From Bacteroidales bacterium (GTDB lineage: Bacteria > Bacteroidota > Bacteroidia > Bacteroidales > UBA12077): a DNA stretch of 16,428 bases. Of this stretch, positions 1 to 8,145 are shown in pieces. Made by a program: the position numbers and the translations under genes. Under the pieces are notes generated by a model. The model did not search any database. It was not told the origin of the DNA and worked only from the letters and a program-made list of their open reading frames with translations. Where the stretch lies: the NCBI GenBank assembly GCA_003446015.1, contig DMBU01000117.1, positions 6,532-22,959 of the forward strand, written 5' to 3'. The stretch's first letter is position 1. Each line of letters begins with the position of its first letter.

Positions 1-233
1 AGGCCAAAAGTTTTTCTCATGAGTGTGATAAGAGCAGCTAGTTTAGTATTTTTTTTTCTCCGTTCTGGCAGAATGTTTTCATACTGAATTCCATCAGCAA
101 TTAGCAAATTTTCAAGTATATCTTTGGTGTTAATTGTTATTTTTATAACATGCCCCTTTGTAATTAGATTTCGAATCACATATTTAAACATGTGATATTG
201 AGCCGGGTGGGCTAAATGGAAGAGTATTTTCAT
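1..233 (-). CDS. DUF354-family protein, N-terminal part only (gene runs off the left edge)
   Basis: This reading frame opens with ATG at 233 and stays open for 77 codons to the edge of the window. It begins MKILFHLAHPAQYHMF, followed by a basic region and then a segment reading TKDILENLLIADGIQYENI. The pattern of a start beta strand, an HPA motif and a later Rossmann-like repeat matches the N-terminus of the DUF354 family. That family is thought to have a GT-B-like glycosyltransferase or epimerase fold and is common in polysaccharide clusters. The start lies only two bases after the stop of the GT4 gene, so the two are almost certainly co-transcribed. An A9 run on the coding strand (positions 49-57) falls inside it. 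The catalytic half is not visible, so its activity cannot be judged. Confidence 0.75.
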   Translation of the reverse strand, partial: MKILFHLAHPAQYHMFKYVIRNLITKGHVIKITINTKDILENLLIADGIQYENILPERRKKNTKLAALITLMRKTFG

Positions 234-235
234 TA

Positions 236-1174
236 TTAATCTTTCAAAACTTTACTGTAAATTCCAATTATTCTTTTAGCAATACTTTCAGAATCTAATT
301 CCAAATCAATAATTCTTTGACGACCTTTAGTGGCTTTTTTTTCTTTAGCATATTCTAAAGCTCTTTCAATATTTTCTGCAACATTTTTGACATCATAGGA
401 GCTAATAAAATGACCTTCAGAATCTCCAAACAACCAACTTACATCTCCCACATCTGTTGAAACAATTGGACGATTGCATGCCATTGCTTCCTTAATCACA
501 TTTGGACTACCTTCCCAAAGACTGGTAAGAATAATAACATCGGCAGCATTATAATAGGATGCCATTAGTTCATTGGGGATATTTTCCAGAACATGAATAT
601 CCACATCTGGAATACCCATACTATCGTATGCCTCTTTTGCTAAAATATAATTCTTTTCTTGTCTCTTAGGGTCTGCCGCAAATAATACATGACGCTTATT
701 TTTATCCCATCCTGTAACTCCCAAAGCTTTTTGTTTGCTCAATGGAGTGAACTTTTCAAAATAAACCCCATTTGGAGCTACAATAGTTTGGTCGATACCT
801 AAAATCTTTTTCATGTCTTCTGACTTTACGATTATAGCTGACCAGAAAAAACGATTGAAAAATTTAATGATAAAACGATAATAGCTCTTCGCTTTCACAT
901 CACTACCCATTAATGAGACTACCAAAGGCTTTGCCCCTGCTATAGATACTACAAATGCGGTTAAGGAATAGTGGGCATGAATAATATCATACTTATTCCT
1001 TTTTAAAAAGGCTTTTAGTTTGAATATAGCTTTAAGATAAGCCATAAATCCCACATCTTCAATCGTATAGTAATCAACAGAAACTCCAATTCCTTTTATG
1101 GATTCTCCTTGATTTAGAGTAATGATTGAAATTTTAGAATCCAATTTTCCTCTACTAATAAATAAAACCTTCAT
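236..1174 (-). CDS. GT4-family glycosyltransferase
   Basis: This 312-residue protein has the GT-B layout of family 4 retaining glycosyltransferases. The N-terminal half starts with a beta strand (KVLFISRG) and carries an IIHAHYS stretch at about residues 64-70 and SLMGSD at 87-92, both typical of acceptor-domain loops. The linker has APNGV at 133-137. The C-terminal donor domain shows the EX7E signature, E221 to E229 (EGSPNVIKE), followed by ACNRPIVSTDVG. No signal peptide or membrane segment is seen, so it should act on the cytoplasmic face of the membrane, adding a sugar to the lipid-linked repeat unit. At 312 residues it is shorter than the usual 350-400, mainly in the N-terminal domain. 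Donor and acceptor cannot be read from the sequence. The start is ATG at 1174. Confidence 0.92.
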   Translation of the reverse strand: MKVLFISRGKLDSKISIITLNQGESIKGIGVSVDYYTIEDVGFMAYLKAIFKLKAFLKRNKYDIIHAHYSLTAFVVSIAGAKPLVVSLMGSDVKAKSYYRFIIKFFNRFFWSAIIVKSEDMKKILGIDQTIVAPNGVYFEKFTPLSKQKALGVTGWDKNKRHVLFAADPKRQEKNYILAKEAYDSMGIPDVDIHVLENIPNELMASYYNAADVIILTSLWEGSPNVIKEAMACNRPIVSTDVGDVSWLFGDSEGHFISSYDVKNVAENIERALEYAKEKKATKGRQRIIDLELDSESIAKRIIGIYSKVLKD

Positions 1175-1189
1175 TTCTCTAATGAATAT

Positions 1190-1345
1190 TTAAAATGTAT
1201 CAATATCTGCATAGGTAATAACGAAAACATGTAAGTCGAGCTCATGAGATAAGTCTAAATAATTATTTGGCAAGTACTTTCGAATTATGGGATTTGAAGA
1301 ATAAGCAAAACTATGCTTTGCTTTAATTATGCAATCTCTTCCCAT
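1190..1345 (-). CDS. possible small ORF or gene relic, 51 codons
   Basis: An ATG at 1343-1345 opens a 51-codon frame that ends with TAA at 1190-1192, fifteen bases before the GT4 start. The peptide (starting MGRDCIIKAKHSFAYSS, ending FVITYADIDTF) has a protein-like mix of residues including H, Y, P and D. It is not just the K/N/I output of AT-rich spacer. No Shine-Dalgarno sequence is evident and I recognise no family. Just upstream, in another frame, lies a short stretch reading ILVSIEKWEEIA, so the region could be the frameshifted tail of a lost gene. It is listed because it fills nearly all of the 213-base spacer between the GNAT-like gene and GT4. Confidence 0.25.
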   Translation of the reverse strand: MGRDCIIKAKHSFAYSSNPIIRKYLPNNYLDLSHELDLHVFVITYADIDTF

Positions 1346-1387
1346 TTCTCAATGGAAACCAATATGATATCTTTTCTCGGTTAATAA

Positions 1388-2449
1388 TTAAATAAATTTT
1401 TCAAAATCATTATCTATTAGCTCCACGTCCCATTTGGCATTTTCTAATTTATTTAACAAACTTTTGTTTTCAGAAAAAAATGAAAATGTAGGATTCGTAA
1501 CAACAGATTTTGTATGTTTCTTTAAGTAATAAGATAATTCCTTATTTGTAGTATAGAATCGAATATAAGAATCACCTTTATTTCTCCCCCAAAAAAACAA
1601 GGTCGATATCATATTTCTTATTTGTAAAAATTGAGTGTTATCTGATACCCATAATATATCAATATATTCTCCATGGTTATTATTAAGTAATAATATAGCA
1701 GAGAAATTTTCAACTGAATAGATATAATATTTTTCTCTATTTGGGGAGTTCTTAATTCGCCATGTCAAAAAATCTTCATCTCGAATTGGTAAAACCATAT
1801 TTTTTGATTTTTTTTTCATTTCTGCTTGTAGATACAAATCATAAAATCTTTTTAATGAATTCTCATCAAGTTTTGATATATCGCTTTCTGAGGATTTTTT
1901 AAAATGCTTTTTGTAAATGAAATATAAAAAAGGATTAGATAAAAAATTTAAAACAATTTGTAAAACGAGAGGCATTTTTCTTGCGAATCTTGGATGACTA
2001 AATGGTTTTATAAAATTTCTGTGAAAATAGGTGTCTGTAGATTCTTTCCATCCTAGTTTTAAGAGAGCCTTTAATGAATTAGGTGTGTTAGTAAGGCCTA
2101 CATGTATTTCAGAATCTTTCATCCTTTCTTTTGAAAGAATGGGACCAAGACCTTGGCCTTGAAATTCTGGTAACACTTTAAAATCAGTAAACCAGGAAAA
2201 TGTTAACTTTTTATCATCAAAAGTAACATTAACGGGAATAGTTCCGGCATGAGCAATGACCTGATCTTTATAAACTAATACATGTGGAATTTCATTATTG
2301 CATAGGTATGATCGGTAAATCCATTTCCACATGTCCTCGGTATAGTTTGCGCGTTTTGGGTATGCTTTATTATAAAAATCTCCTAAACTATCTGAATTAA
2401 CATCTTTTGCGGATAAAGCCTTTACATCTGTTTTGTTAATTTTTTCCAT
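1388..2449 (-). CDS. GNAT-like two-domain acyltransferase
   Basis: This 353-residue protein has a GNAT acyl-CoA binding motif at about residues 88-105: the strand TDFKVLPEFQGQGLG matches motif A (Q/RxxGxG/A). It is followed by TNTPNSLKALLKLGW at about 120-134, the usual motif B region. The second half (from about 220, LTWRIKNSPN) resembles a second, degenerate GNAT-like half, as seen in FemAB-like proteins. Long GNAT-like proteins of this kind are common in capsule and O-antigen loci, where they are thought to acylate sugars or attach small groups. It sits between the deacetylase gene and the GT4 gene, with spacers on both sides of 176 and 213 bases. An A9 tract (1808-1816) encodes part of a lysine run. 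The substrate is unknown. The start is ATG at 2449. Confidence 0.7.
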   Translation of the reverse strand: MEKINKTDVKALSAKDVNSDSLGDFYNKAYPKRANYTEDMWKWIYRSYLCNNEIPHVLVYKDQVIAHAGTIPVNVTFDDKKLTFSWFTDFKVLPEFQGQGLGPILSKERMKDSEIHVGLTNTPNSLKALLKLGWKESTDTYFHRNFIKPFSHPRFARKMPLVLQIVLNFLSNPFLYFIYKKHFKKSSESDISKLDENSLKRFYDLYLQAEMKKKSKNMVLPIRDEDFLTWRIKNSPNREKYYIYSVENFSAILLLNNNHGEYIDILWVSDNTQFLQIRNMISTLFFWGRNKGDSYIRFYTTNKELSYYLKKHTKSVVTNPTFSFFSENKSLLNKLENAKWDVELIDNDFEKFI

Positions 2450-2625
2450 AATTAATTTAATTTAGCTTTTAATTCTACTTTGATAAATTGAATTCATGAT
2501 TAGTCTATTCTGTATTATACTTCTTCTGAAACTCTTTTAATGATAGCCCTTTTTTTACGACTCATTAAACAACCAGTATAAATATCTTAGCCTGTTTTTT
2601 GATCATCTATCAAAAACATATTCGC

Positions 2626-3477
2626 CTATTTTATTTTTACTTTTTTCATTAGATGCCAAATACCAGAAGTTCGCAATATGAATTCTCCTAAATTATTTGT
2701 GTCATTTATACTCAACCTTGGAATGGTATGCGGATTTGTATTTTTATTCACAAATCCACCTTTTGCTGAAAATGCCAATTTATAGCCATGCTTAATTAGC
2801 AAATTAATATCTCTATCACAATAATTTCCATTAGGATACGCAAAAGCATATACCGGCTTAGAAACGAGTCCTTCAATTACAACTTTTGAATTTGAAATCT
2901 CGTATTCTGCAATAGTATCATCCGAATTTGGTAAACAAGGATGATCCATTGTATGCGACTGAAAATCGACAAAACCTGCCATTTCTTGAATCTGCTCAAA
3001 TGTCAATGCATCTGGTATATTTTTTGTTAGAAACTGCTTGTATCCTGTTTCTAGTATTGCCCTTCTTTCATTGTCAGGAATCCTTTTCAAATTATCTTTA
3101 AAAGAATTATTTGCAAATGGAATTTTAAACCAAAAAGCGTTGTTTGTGCCTATTATCGAAGCTGTTAAGAAGATTACTGGCCTTATTTTATTTGCTTTTA
3201 TTGTTTCCAACAGCTGATAATTACCTATGTGACCATCATCAAATGTAATTAATAATGAATAATCAGGTAAATTTTGTTTTTCCCCATTTAGAAAATCCCT
3301 TAAAGTTATAAGATCAATAATATTGTAATGCGCTTTTAAATATTCCACTTGCCACTTAAAATTATCATTGCTAATATCATGATAATACAAAACAGTAATT
3401 CTTTTTTTTTGAAATAGAAAGCGGGATATTTCAGGGAATCTGCAATACCGCATTAATTGCATGATTAGCGTCTTCAT
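2626..3477 (-). CDS. Polysaccharide deacetylase family protein (CE4/NodB-like)
   Basis: The 283-residue product carries the NodB homology motifs in order. Motif 1 is TFDDG (residues 78-82, with the catalytic-base and metal-binding aspartates D80 and D81). Motif 2 is SHTMDHP (174-180, metal ligands H175 and H179). Motif 3 is FAYPNGNY (about 212-219). The metal-dependent active site therefore looks intact, and hydrolysis of an N- or O-acetyl group on a glycan or precursor is expected. There is no signal peptide or obvious membrane helix, so it may act in the cytoplasm on a lipid-linked intermediate. Motif 3 lacks the arginine of the classical RxPxG form. A further A9 tract lies near the N-terminus (3402-3410). 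The gene starts eight bases after the end of the PaaK-like gene, which suggests co-transcription. Confidence 0.88.
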   Translation of the reverse strand: MKTLIMQLMRYCRFPEISRFLFQKKRITVLYYHDISNDNFKWQVEYLKAHYNIIDLITLRDFLNGEKQNLPDYSLLITFDDGHIGNYQLLETIKANKIRPVIFLTASIIGTNNAFWFKIPFANNSFKDNLKRIPDNERRAILETGYKQFLTKNIPDALTFEQIQEMAGFVDFQSHTMDHPCLPNSDDTIAEYEISNSKVVIEGLVSKPVYAFAYPNGNYCDRDINLLIKHGYKLAFSAKGGFVNKNTNPHTIPRLSINDTNNLGEFILRTSGIWHLMKKVKIK

Positions 3478-3485
3478 TTTATTAT

Positions 3486-4799
3486 TTAAAGATTTAGCAT
3501 ATGATTAATAACTGGACGATATTTCCCTGTTTTTGAATTTTCGATATGATCTTCATACGCAATACTAATGTTTACTTTTCCAATCCTTTTTTGAATATCC
3601 GTTATTAAAAACCGTTCTTCATCTTCTGTTAAAGTATCTGCTATTAAACGCACCAGAATACGATCATTATTTTCTTGAACTATTTGGAATTTTTTTACAT
3701 TTCTGTTTTTAGCAATATCACTATCGAAAATAAGATGCCAAAAATAAGCCCAATGTAAATATTGTCCATTTATACCTGTAATATAATCACATGTGCGGCC
3801 CATAATTTGAGTGATTAATTGTGATTTTCTGCCGCAACTACAATTCTTTTCACTTATTATGGCTTGATCTGCATTCCAATACCGAATAAAAGGCATGGTA
3901 TAATTATCAAGATCAGTTATAATTAATTCATTTGAGTTATTCTGTTCGACAATTACATGCTCTTCTGTAATATGAAGCCCCTCATGCTTCTCACATTCAT
4001 ATGCAAGTCCACCAATTTCACCGCATCCATATTGATCAAATACTTCCGCATTAAACACCTTTTTAAATAAGGCCCTATGCTCAGGCATTAATGGTTCGGC
4101 AGTTGTGTAAATAGAATCTACAAAGAATGAAATTTCCAATTCTTCAAGCTTTAGGGCAATTGAAAACAAAAATTGTGGATAGGCACGAATTCTTGAAAAT
4201 TTATTGCTCTTAAGTAAATTTATTGCTGTTTCTAAAGTTTTATTAGAAGTATCATAAATATCAACTTTAACATTATTTGACAACAATTCTAGTGCTTTTG
4301 TAGTTAACCTATTTAGAAGACTTGTTTTTTTTACATGACCCCCCATTAGAATTAATGTTTTCTTTGGCAGATTCAAACCCATCCAATCCTCAGCCCTTTT
4401 AGCGGAACCCCAAGCAGAACTTCTGCTATTTGCATCATTTCTTTTAAATAATATATTTCCAGTTGTCCCTCCAGTTTGACCTAACTTTACTCCCCTTATA
4501 CTATTTTGATTTTTGGGAATGAAATCATCATAGTTAGCTTGAATAATTTCCTTGGTAAGTATCGGAAATTGCTTAAGCACATCTAATGAGTCTATTTTCT
4601 CAATATCAATCCCTTGTTTAGTTATAATCCGCTGATAATATGGAATATTTTCGTTACAATGTTGCAAAAGTAATTTCAATTTATTGAGCTGAAACTTTTG
4701 CATCTCTTCTTTGGAGTACCATTGTGTTATATTATATGTTTGATAGTTTTCCCAAACGCTCTTTCCAGTCAATATATCCAATAGTTTAATTTTATTCAT
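3486..4799 (-). CDS. PaaK/CapK-like adenylate-forming enzyme (phenylacetate-CoA ligase family)
   Basis: This 437-residue protein has the hallmarks of the phenylacetate-CoA ligase / coenzyme F390 synthetase superfamily. They are the nucleotide-binding loop GQTGGTTGN (107-115), the A5-like motif DQYGCGEIGG (255-264), and the cysteine motif CSCGR (320-324), followed by GRTCDYI (about 334-340) near the C-terminal subdomain hinge. The usual YRTGD-type aspartate motif appears as RYWNADQ (306-312), so the aspartate is kept while the context has drifted. Relatives named CapK occur in capsule loci, and their acyl substrates are mostly unknown. It could activate a carboxylic acid with ATP for attachment to a sugar. 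It lies within ten bases of both neighbours, the methyltransferase and the deacetylase, pointing to a decoration block. The start is ATG at 4799. Confidence 0.88.
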   Translation of the reverse strand: MNKIKLLDILTGKSVWENYQTYNITQWYSKEEMQKFQLNKLKLLLQHCNENIPYYQRIITKQGIDIEKIDSLDVLKQFPILTKEIIQANYDDFIPKNQNSIRGVKLGQTGGTTGNILFKRNDANSRSSAWGSAKRAEDWMGLNLPKKTLILMGGHVKKTSLLNRLTTKALELLSNNVKVDIYDTSNKTLETAINLLKSNKFSRIRAYPQFLFSIALKLEELEISFFVDSIYTTAEPLMPEHRALFKKVFNAEVFDQYGCGEIGGLAYECEKHEGLHITEEHVIVEQNNSNELIITDLDNYTMPFIRYWNADQAIISEKNCSCGRKSQLITQIMGRTCDYITGINGQYLHWAYFWHLIFDSDIAKNRNVKKFQIVQENNDRILVRLIADTLTEDEERFLITDIQKRIGKVNISIAYEDHIENSKTGKYRPVINHMLNL

Positions 4800-4804
4800 G
4801 TAAA

Positions 4805-5524
4805 CTAATTTTTTGATGAAACAATAAATAAAAGGCTTCCCAATTTTGTATTAGATTTTATTAAATGAAGGTAACTTTCCAGTATAGGTTGAATAATTTT
4901 AAAAATAACAACATCAATGATTCGCCATTTTTCTCTTTTAAACTTGGGTGTTAAGATTTGATTAATATGCAAACCAGCATAATGATGGTGATCTTGAATT
5001 TGACCTATAGAATATTCGGTAATATGATAAGAAGGAATATGAATTCTTAATCCAAATAATTTTCTAATTACATTTCTTATGTGGTACCGATTTGGTGTTG
5101 ATATAATAATTATTCCATTTTCACCTAAAAGTTTCGCTAAATGAATCAACATTCTGCAAGGATTTTCAATATGTTCATAAACATTATTTAATATGATAAT
5201 ATCATACTCATATTTTTGTTGTATAAACTGCATCCCATCCCCAACTATATAATTAACATCATCATTCTTCTTTTTTGCTTGAATAATAGCTGTTTCTGAA
5301 ATATCAATGGCATCAAATTCTACGGATGGAAAACCTTCCTTTAACCTTGTAGTAATAATACCAGTTCCGCACCCAACATCCAGAACATATTCCAATTTAT
5401 GTTTCCTGGAGAATTCTTTGACAATTTCTATAGTCGATACTGCTCTTGTCAGATGAAAATCACTTTTAGATATTAGACCGAAAGGATTGGAATTCCTATT
5501 TTCTTGCTCATTTATATCAATCAT
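4805..5524 (-). CDS. Class I SAM-dependent methyltransferase
   Basis: Motif I, VLDVGCGTG, lies at residues 47-55 and marks the SAM-binding loop. An acidic motif II strand (DAIDIS, 71-76), a GDGMQF loop, and YDIIILNNVYEHIENP at about 107-122 complete the methyltransferase fold. The product has no signal peptide and probably methylates a sugar hydroxyl, an amine or an acyl group in the cytoplasm. I set the start at ATG 5524 (239 residues). An in-frame TTG at 5551 would add nine residues, but I see no ribosome binding site that favours it. The gene ends five bases before the PaaK-like gene, so the two are likely translated from one message. The methyl acceptor cannot be assigned. Confidence 0.88.
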   Translation of the reverse strand: MIDINEQENRNSNPFGLISKSDFHLTRAVSTIEIVKEFSRKHKLEYVLDVGCGTGIITTRLKEGFPSVEFDAIDISETAIIQAKKKNDDVNYIVGDGMQFIQQKYEYDIIILNNVYEHIENPCRMLIHLAKLLGENGIIIISTPNRYHIRNVIRKLFGLRIHIPSYHITEYSIGQIQDHHHYAGLHINQILTPKFKREKWRIIDVVIFKIIQPILESYLHLIKSNTKLGSLLFIVSSKN

Positions 5525-5651
5525 GTACTCGATTTTAATTTTGTCAACCAATTAACTTGCATTCATTTTTCTATTTATCTTTTCAGAAAAAAACTAGTCA
5601 TGCCATAATAATAAATTCGGAAGAATTTTTTTATCGATCAGTGTAGGAAAA

Positions 5652-6914
5652 TTATTTATGATTTTCTCGGATTGACTGAAATTCAATAGCAGAGTGATAA
5701 AAATAGCCTAAAATACCCCCCAGAAACATATATTTAATACAGTTGAAAATAACGGCATCCATTCCCCCTGATAAATTTATTATTAACGACATAAAAATAA
5801 AGGCGATATAAATAGTAGTTAACATTCTACCAAATTGCGAATTAATTATAAATTTAGGTGCCCGTTTCTTGACTTTGAATAAAATAAAGATAAGAAAAAC
5901 CTGATATATATAATACCAAATAAAACCAGCAAAACCAGAGCCATGCAATATCAAACTGAAATCATTATGCAGTTGCCTTTGACCATAGCTGCCTTCACCA
6001 TAATTACCCCTAGAATTAAACATCTCCTTGCCAAAAAAGGATGATTGCAGATCATTTGGGTTGGTTCGCTCATCAAGAACAATAAAAAATTCCTGATATC
6101 TGGCCTCAGATTCATAATTTTCTACAACATCCAATCTGTTTTCTCTTTTTTCTATTTGTTTATTCAACAGATTACCATATAACGGGTATGATATGGCAAG
6201 GGCAATTATAACAACAAACAAATATCCTATGGCTTTTATTCTATAACCAAACGCTATTCCCCAAAAAATATATCCGATAAAAACAGCCAATATCGTGACC
6301 CTCTTTAGCTGAACAACAATGAGAATGAAAACTATAATTCCCAGAATAATAAGAAAAATACGGTATTTTTTTTTGCAATTCGCAATAATGAGTGGGTAAA
6401 GTACTAAAATATAGGCAATGCCATTTAAGGCTGCGGTAAAAAGATTGCCTGTATCGAATAAATCTGCGGAATATTTTTGCCCGCCTAAATCAAAAATGTT
6501 AGCCACTATTAAATTGGCTAAATATATCAAAAGAAAATAGATCGACATCTCGAGCAATTTAAATACTCGATCTTTATTGATAATTTGTGTAAATGATAAA
6601 GGAAGAATTAACGCCGGCAATAAAGCATTGGCAAAATTAACGAGAGAATATTTGAAATCTGAAGAAAAGAAAACCAAAATAAAAAAGTATAAATATAACC
6701 AATAGATTCCTTTAACAAATTTTACCTCACTATAGTATGTTAGGGTTGCGTGGAGCAAATACAAAACAAATCCACCACCTATAATATAAATCATTGGAGA
6801 ACGATAAGGTATTAGCACTCCAGCACTTGCTGAGAATATTGTATAAAATAGAACAAATTTAAAATAAAATTTTGTTATAAAGCTTTCTCTTGATTTTTTA
6901 TAATATAAAAACAT
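5652..6914 (-). CDS. wzy: Wzy-type O-antigen polymerase / ligase-like membrane protein
   Basis: This 420-residue protein has many hydrophobic segments (about 20-65, 70-85, 95-110, 125-145, 160-180, 185-245, 325-350, 365-405). A large polar loop lies at about 245-325 and is expected to face the periplasm. The loop ends with LHNDFSLILHGSG (about 315-327), an HND-type motif typical of the O-antigen ligase/polymerase superfamily (Wzy_C-like). A conserved-looking LKRVT sits at 203-207. Polymerases vary so much that topology and context carry the call: the gene lies beside wzx and several glycosyltransferases. It would join repeat units on undecaprenyl diphosphate at the periplasmic face. An A9 tract (6366-6374) encodes KKK at about residues 181-183. 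A ligase (WaaL-like) is the main alternative. Confidence 0.82.
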   Translation of the reverse strand: MFLYYKKSRESFITKFYFKFVLFYTIFSASAGVLIPYRSPMIYIIGGGFVLYLLHATLTYYSEVKFVKGIYWLYLYFFILVFFSSDFKYSLVNFANALLPALILPLSFTQIINKDRVFKLLEMSIYFLLIYLANLIVANIFDLGGQKYSADLFDTGNLFTAALNGIAYILVLYPLIIANCKKKYRIFLIILGIIVFILIVVQLKRVTILAVFIGYIFWGIAFGYRIKAIGYLFVVIIALAISYPLYGNLLNKQIEKRENRLDVVENYESEARYQEFFIVLDERTNPNDLQSSFFGKEMFNSRGNYGEGSYGQRQLHNDFSLILHGSGFAGFIWYYIYQVFLIFILFKVKKRAPKFIINSQFGRMLTTIYIAFIFMSLIINLSGGMDAVIFNCIKYMFLGGILGYFYHSAIEFQSIRENHK

Positions 6915-7221
6915 ATATCTAAATATAAGTATTAAATCGTTTTTGAAATCAAGTAGAGAATAGCCATCATATTTAGTATGATCCTATTTATTGGGTTTAA
7001 TGTTTTTGTATATTTCATGTTCGCTTTTTTTTAGTATGAAAACTCCTTGTTTTCAATTGCTTTTCTTTAACTTAAGGTAATAGTTGAATATTGAAAAAAT
7101 AATTAAGAAATATAGCGTAAATAGCATTACTCATCTAAAGTTTAAAGCCTGATCATAAACCTTATACAGCTTCCTGCCTCCATAAACACTATGTCCATAA
7201 TTATTGCGTCAATTAAGTACA
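6915..7221 (-). other. 307-base spacer between the GT2 gene and wzy
   Basis: This spacer is very AT-rich. I find no intact gene, no clear terminator hairpin and no convincing Bacteroidota-type promoter. On the minus strand there is a 25-codon open stretch (7131-7208) reading RNNYGHSVYGGRKLYKVYD and ending in TGA, directly downstream of the GT2 stop. Its residue mix is protein-like and could be the tail of a deleted gene, but it is too short to judge. A T8 run lies at 7025-7032. Such spacers often mark junctions where cassettes were exchanged in polysaccharide loci, which is an inference here. Confidence 0.5.
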
Positions 7222-8145
7222 TTATGAATAAATGCTTACCTTCCGTAATGCTTTTGTTATTTTAGCAAAAACTTGGTCAGCTAATTTTATTCTCCTCGTA
7301 ATACTCAATTTGTGGTAAATAATTATTAAATAGAGTGATAAATTATAAAAATAATAATGCAACTGTTTTACATTCCCCTTTTTGTATTTTTTGCTATAAA
7401 TCAATAAGTTCTTTGCGTATGTTGCTGACAATACGATGCCTCTGTTTTCCTCCTTCGATGGTATATGTCTTCTATATTTTACAGTTACCGCGCTTATGCA
7501 TTCTATTTTATAATTCCTCCTGAGTACTTTTGTAAAAAATGGACCATCTTCAATTAGAGGAATTTCTTCGTCAAAACCATCAACATCACAAATCAACTGT
7601 TTTTTTATAAAAACGGATGTTACAATTACTTTATTCCCTGTTAAGATCAGTCTATATTGCTCTTTTGACGTTATGTTCGTTTTGAAAAACGGCATGAGCT
7701 CAACCTGCGAAATACCCATGAAATTATTATCTTCAAAAGTATCCTCAAAAAACTGTACATTTGACTGTATTATGCTTGCAGTGCTATTTTCAGATAAATA
7801 ATTTATATTATCTGCAATACAATTTTGCAATAATGCATCATCCCCTGCAATCAATTTAACCCAGTCACCCTTCGCATTTTTAACACCTCTGTTACAATTC
7901 GCTGATGTACCGGTATTCTCAGGTACAGTAATCAACTCTACTCTGGCAAACCGATCTCTATTCTCGTCAATCCACTGCCTGCAAATACTCACTGTATTAT
8001 CAGCGGAAGCATCATCACTTACAATCAATTCAATATTCTTATAGGTTTGTTCTCTGGCACTTTCAAGAGTTTCCAGTACATATTTTGATGAGTTATAGGT
8101 TATGACTATAATTGACACTAATGGGTTATTCTCTTTTTCCAGCAT
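7222..8145 (-). CDS. GT2-family glycosyltransferase
   Basis: The product has the GT-A fold motifs of family 2. The N-terminal nucleotide-binding strand is VSIIVITYNSSKYVLETLES (from residue 10 of the 307-residue form). SDD (43-45) follows, then AKGDWVKLIAGDDALL, whose GDD at 101-103 serves as the DXD-type metal-binding motif. A C-terminal hydrophobic patch near residue 270 may rest on the membrane. It should add one sugar from a nucleotide donor to the lipid-linked repeat unit on the cytoplasmic side. I chose ATG at 8145. The frame can be extended to a TTG at 8178, but that would deepen the overlap with wzx from 20 to 53 bases and adds residues before the usual family start. Confidence 0.9.
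   Translation of the reverse strand: MLEKENNPLVSIIVITYNSSKYVLETLESAREQTYKNIELIVSDDASADNTVSICRQWIDENRDRFARVELITVPENTGTSANCNRGVKNAKGDWVKLIAGDDALLQNCIADNINYLSENSTASIIQSNVQFFEDTFEDNNFMGISQVELMPFFKTNITSKEQYRLILTGNKVIVTSVFIKKQLICDVDGFDEEIPLIEDGPFFTKVLRRNYKIECISAVTVKYRRHIPSKEENRGIVLSATYAKNLLIYSKKYKKGNVKQLHYYFYNLSLYLIIIYHKLSITRRIKLADQVFAKITKALRKVSIYS

Noticed and set aside
5525..5551. TTG-initiated extension of the methyltransferase gene
   Set aside because: No ribosome binding site favours TTG 5551, and an ATG lies nine codons downstream.
7131..7208. 25-codon stretch downstream of the GT2 stop (RNNYGHSVYGGRKLYKVYD)
   Set aside because: It looks somewhat protein-like but is too short and has no start. 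I could not tie it to a family, so it is mentioned only in the spacer entry.
6915..7221. Search for promoter (TTTG / TAnnTTTG) or terminator in the longest spacer
   Set aside because: I found no pair of boxes with proper spacing and no GC-rich hairpin followed by a T run.
7335..7523. Plus-strand open frame within the GT2 gene
   Set aside because: It lies wholly inside a well-supported GT2 gene on the opposite strand, has no recognisable motif and reads as antisense of AT-rich coding sequence.
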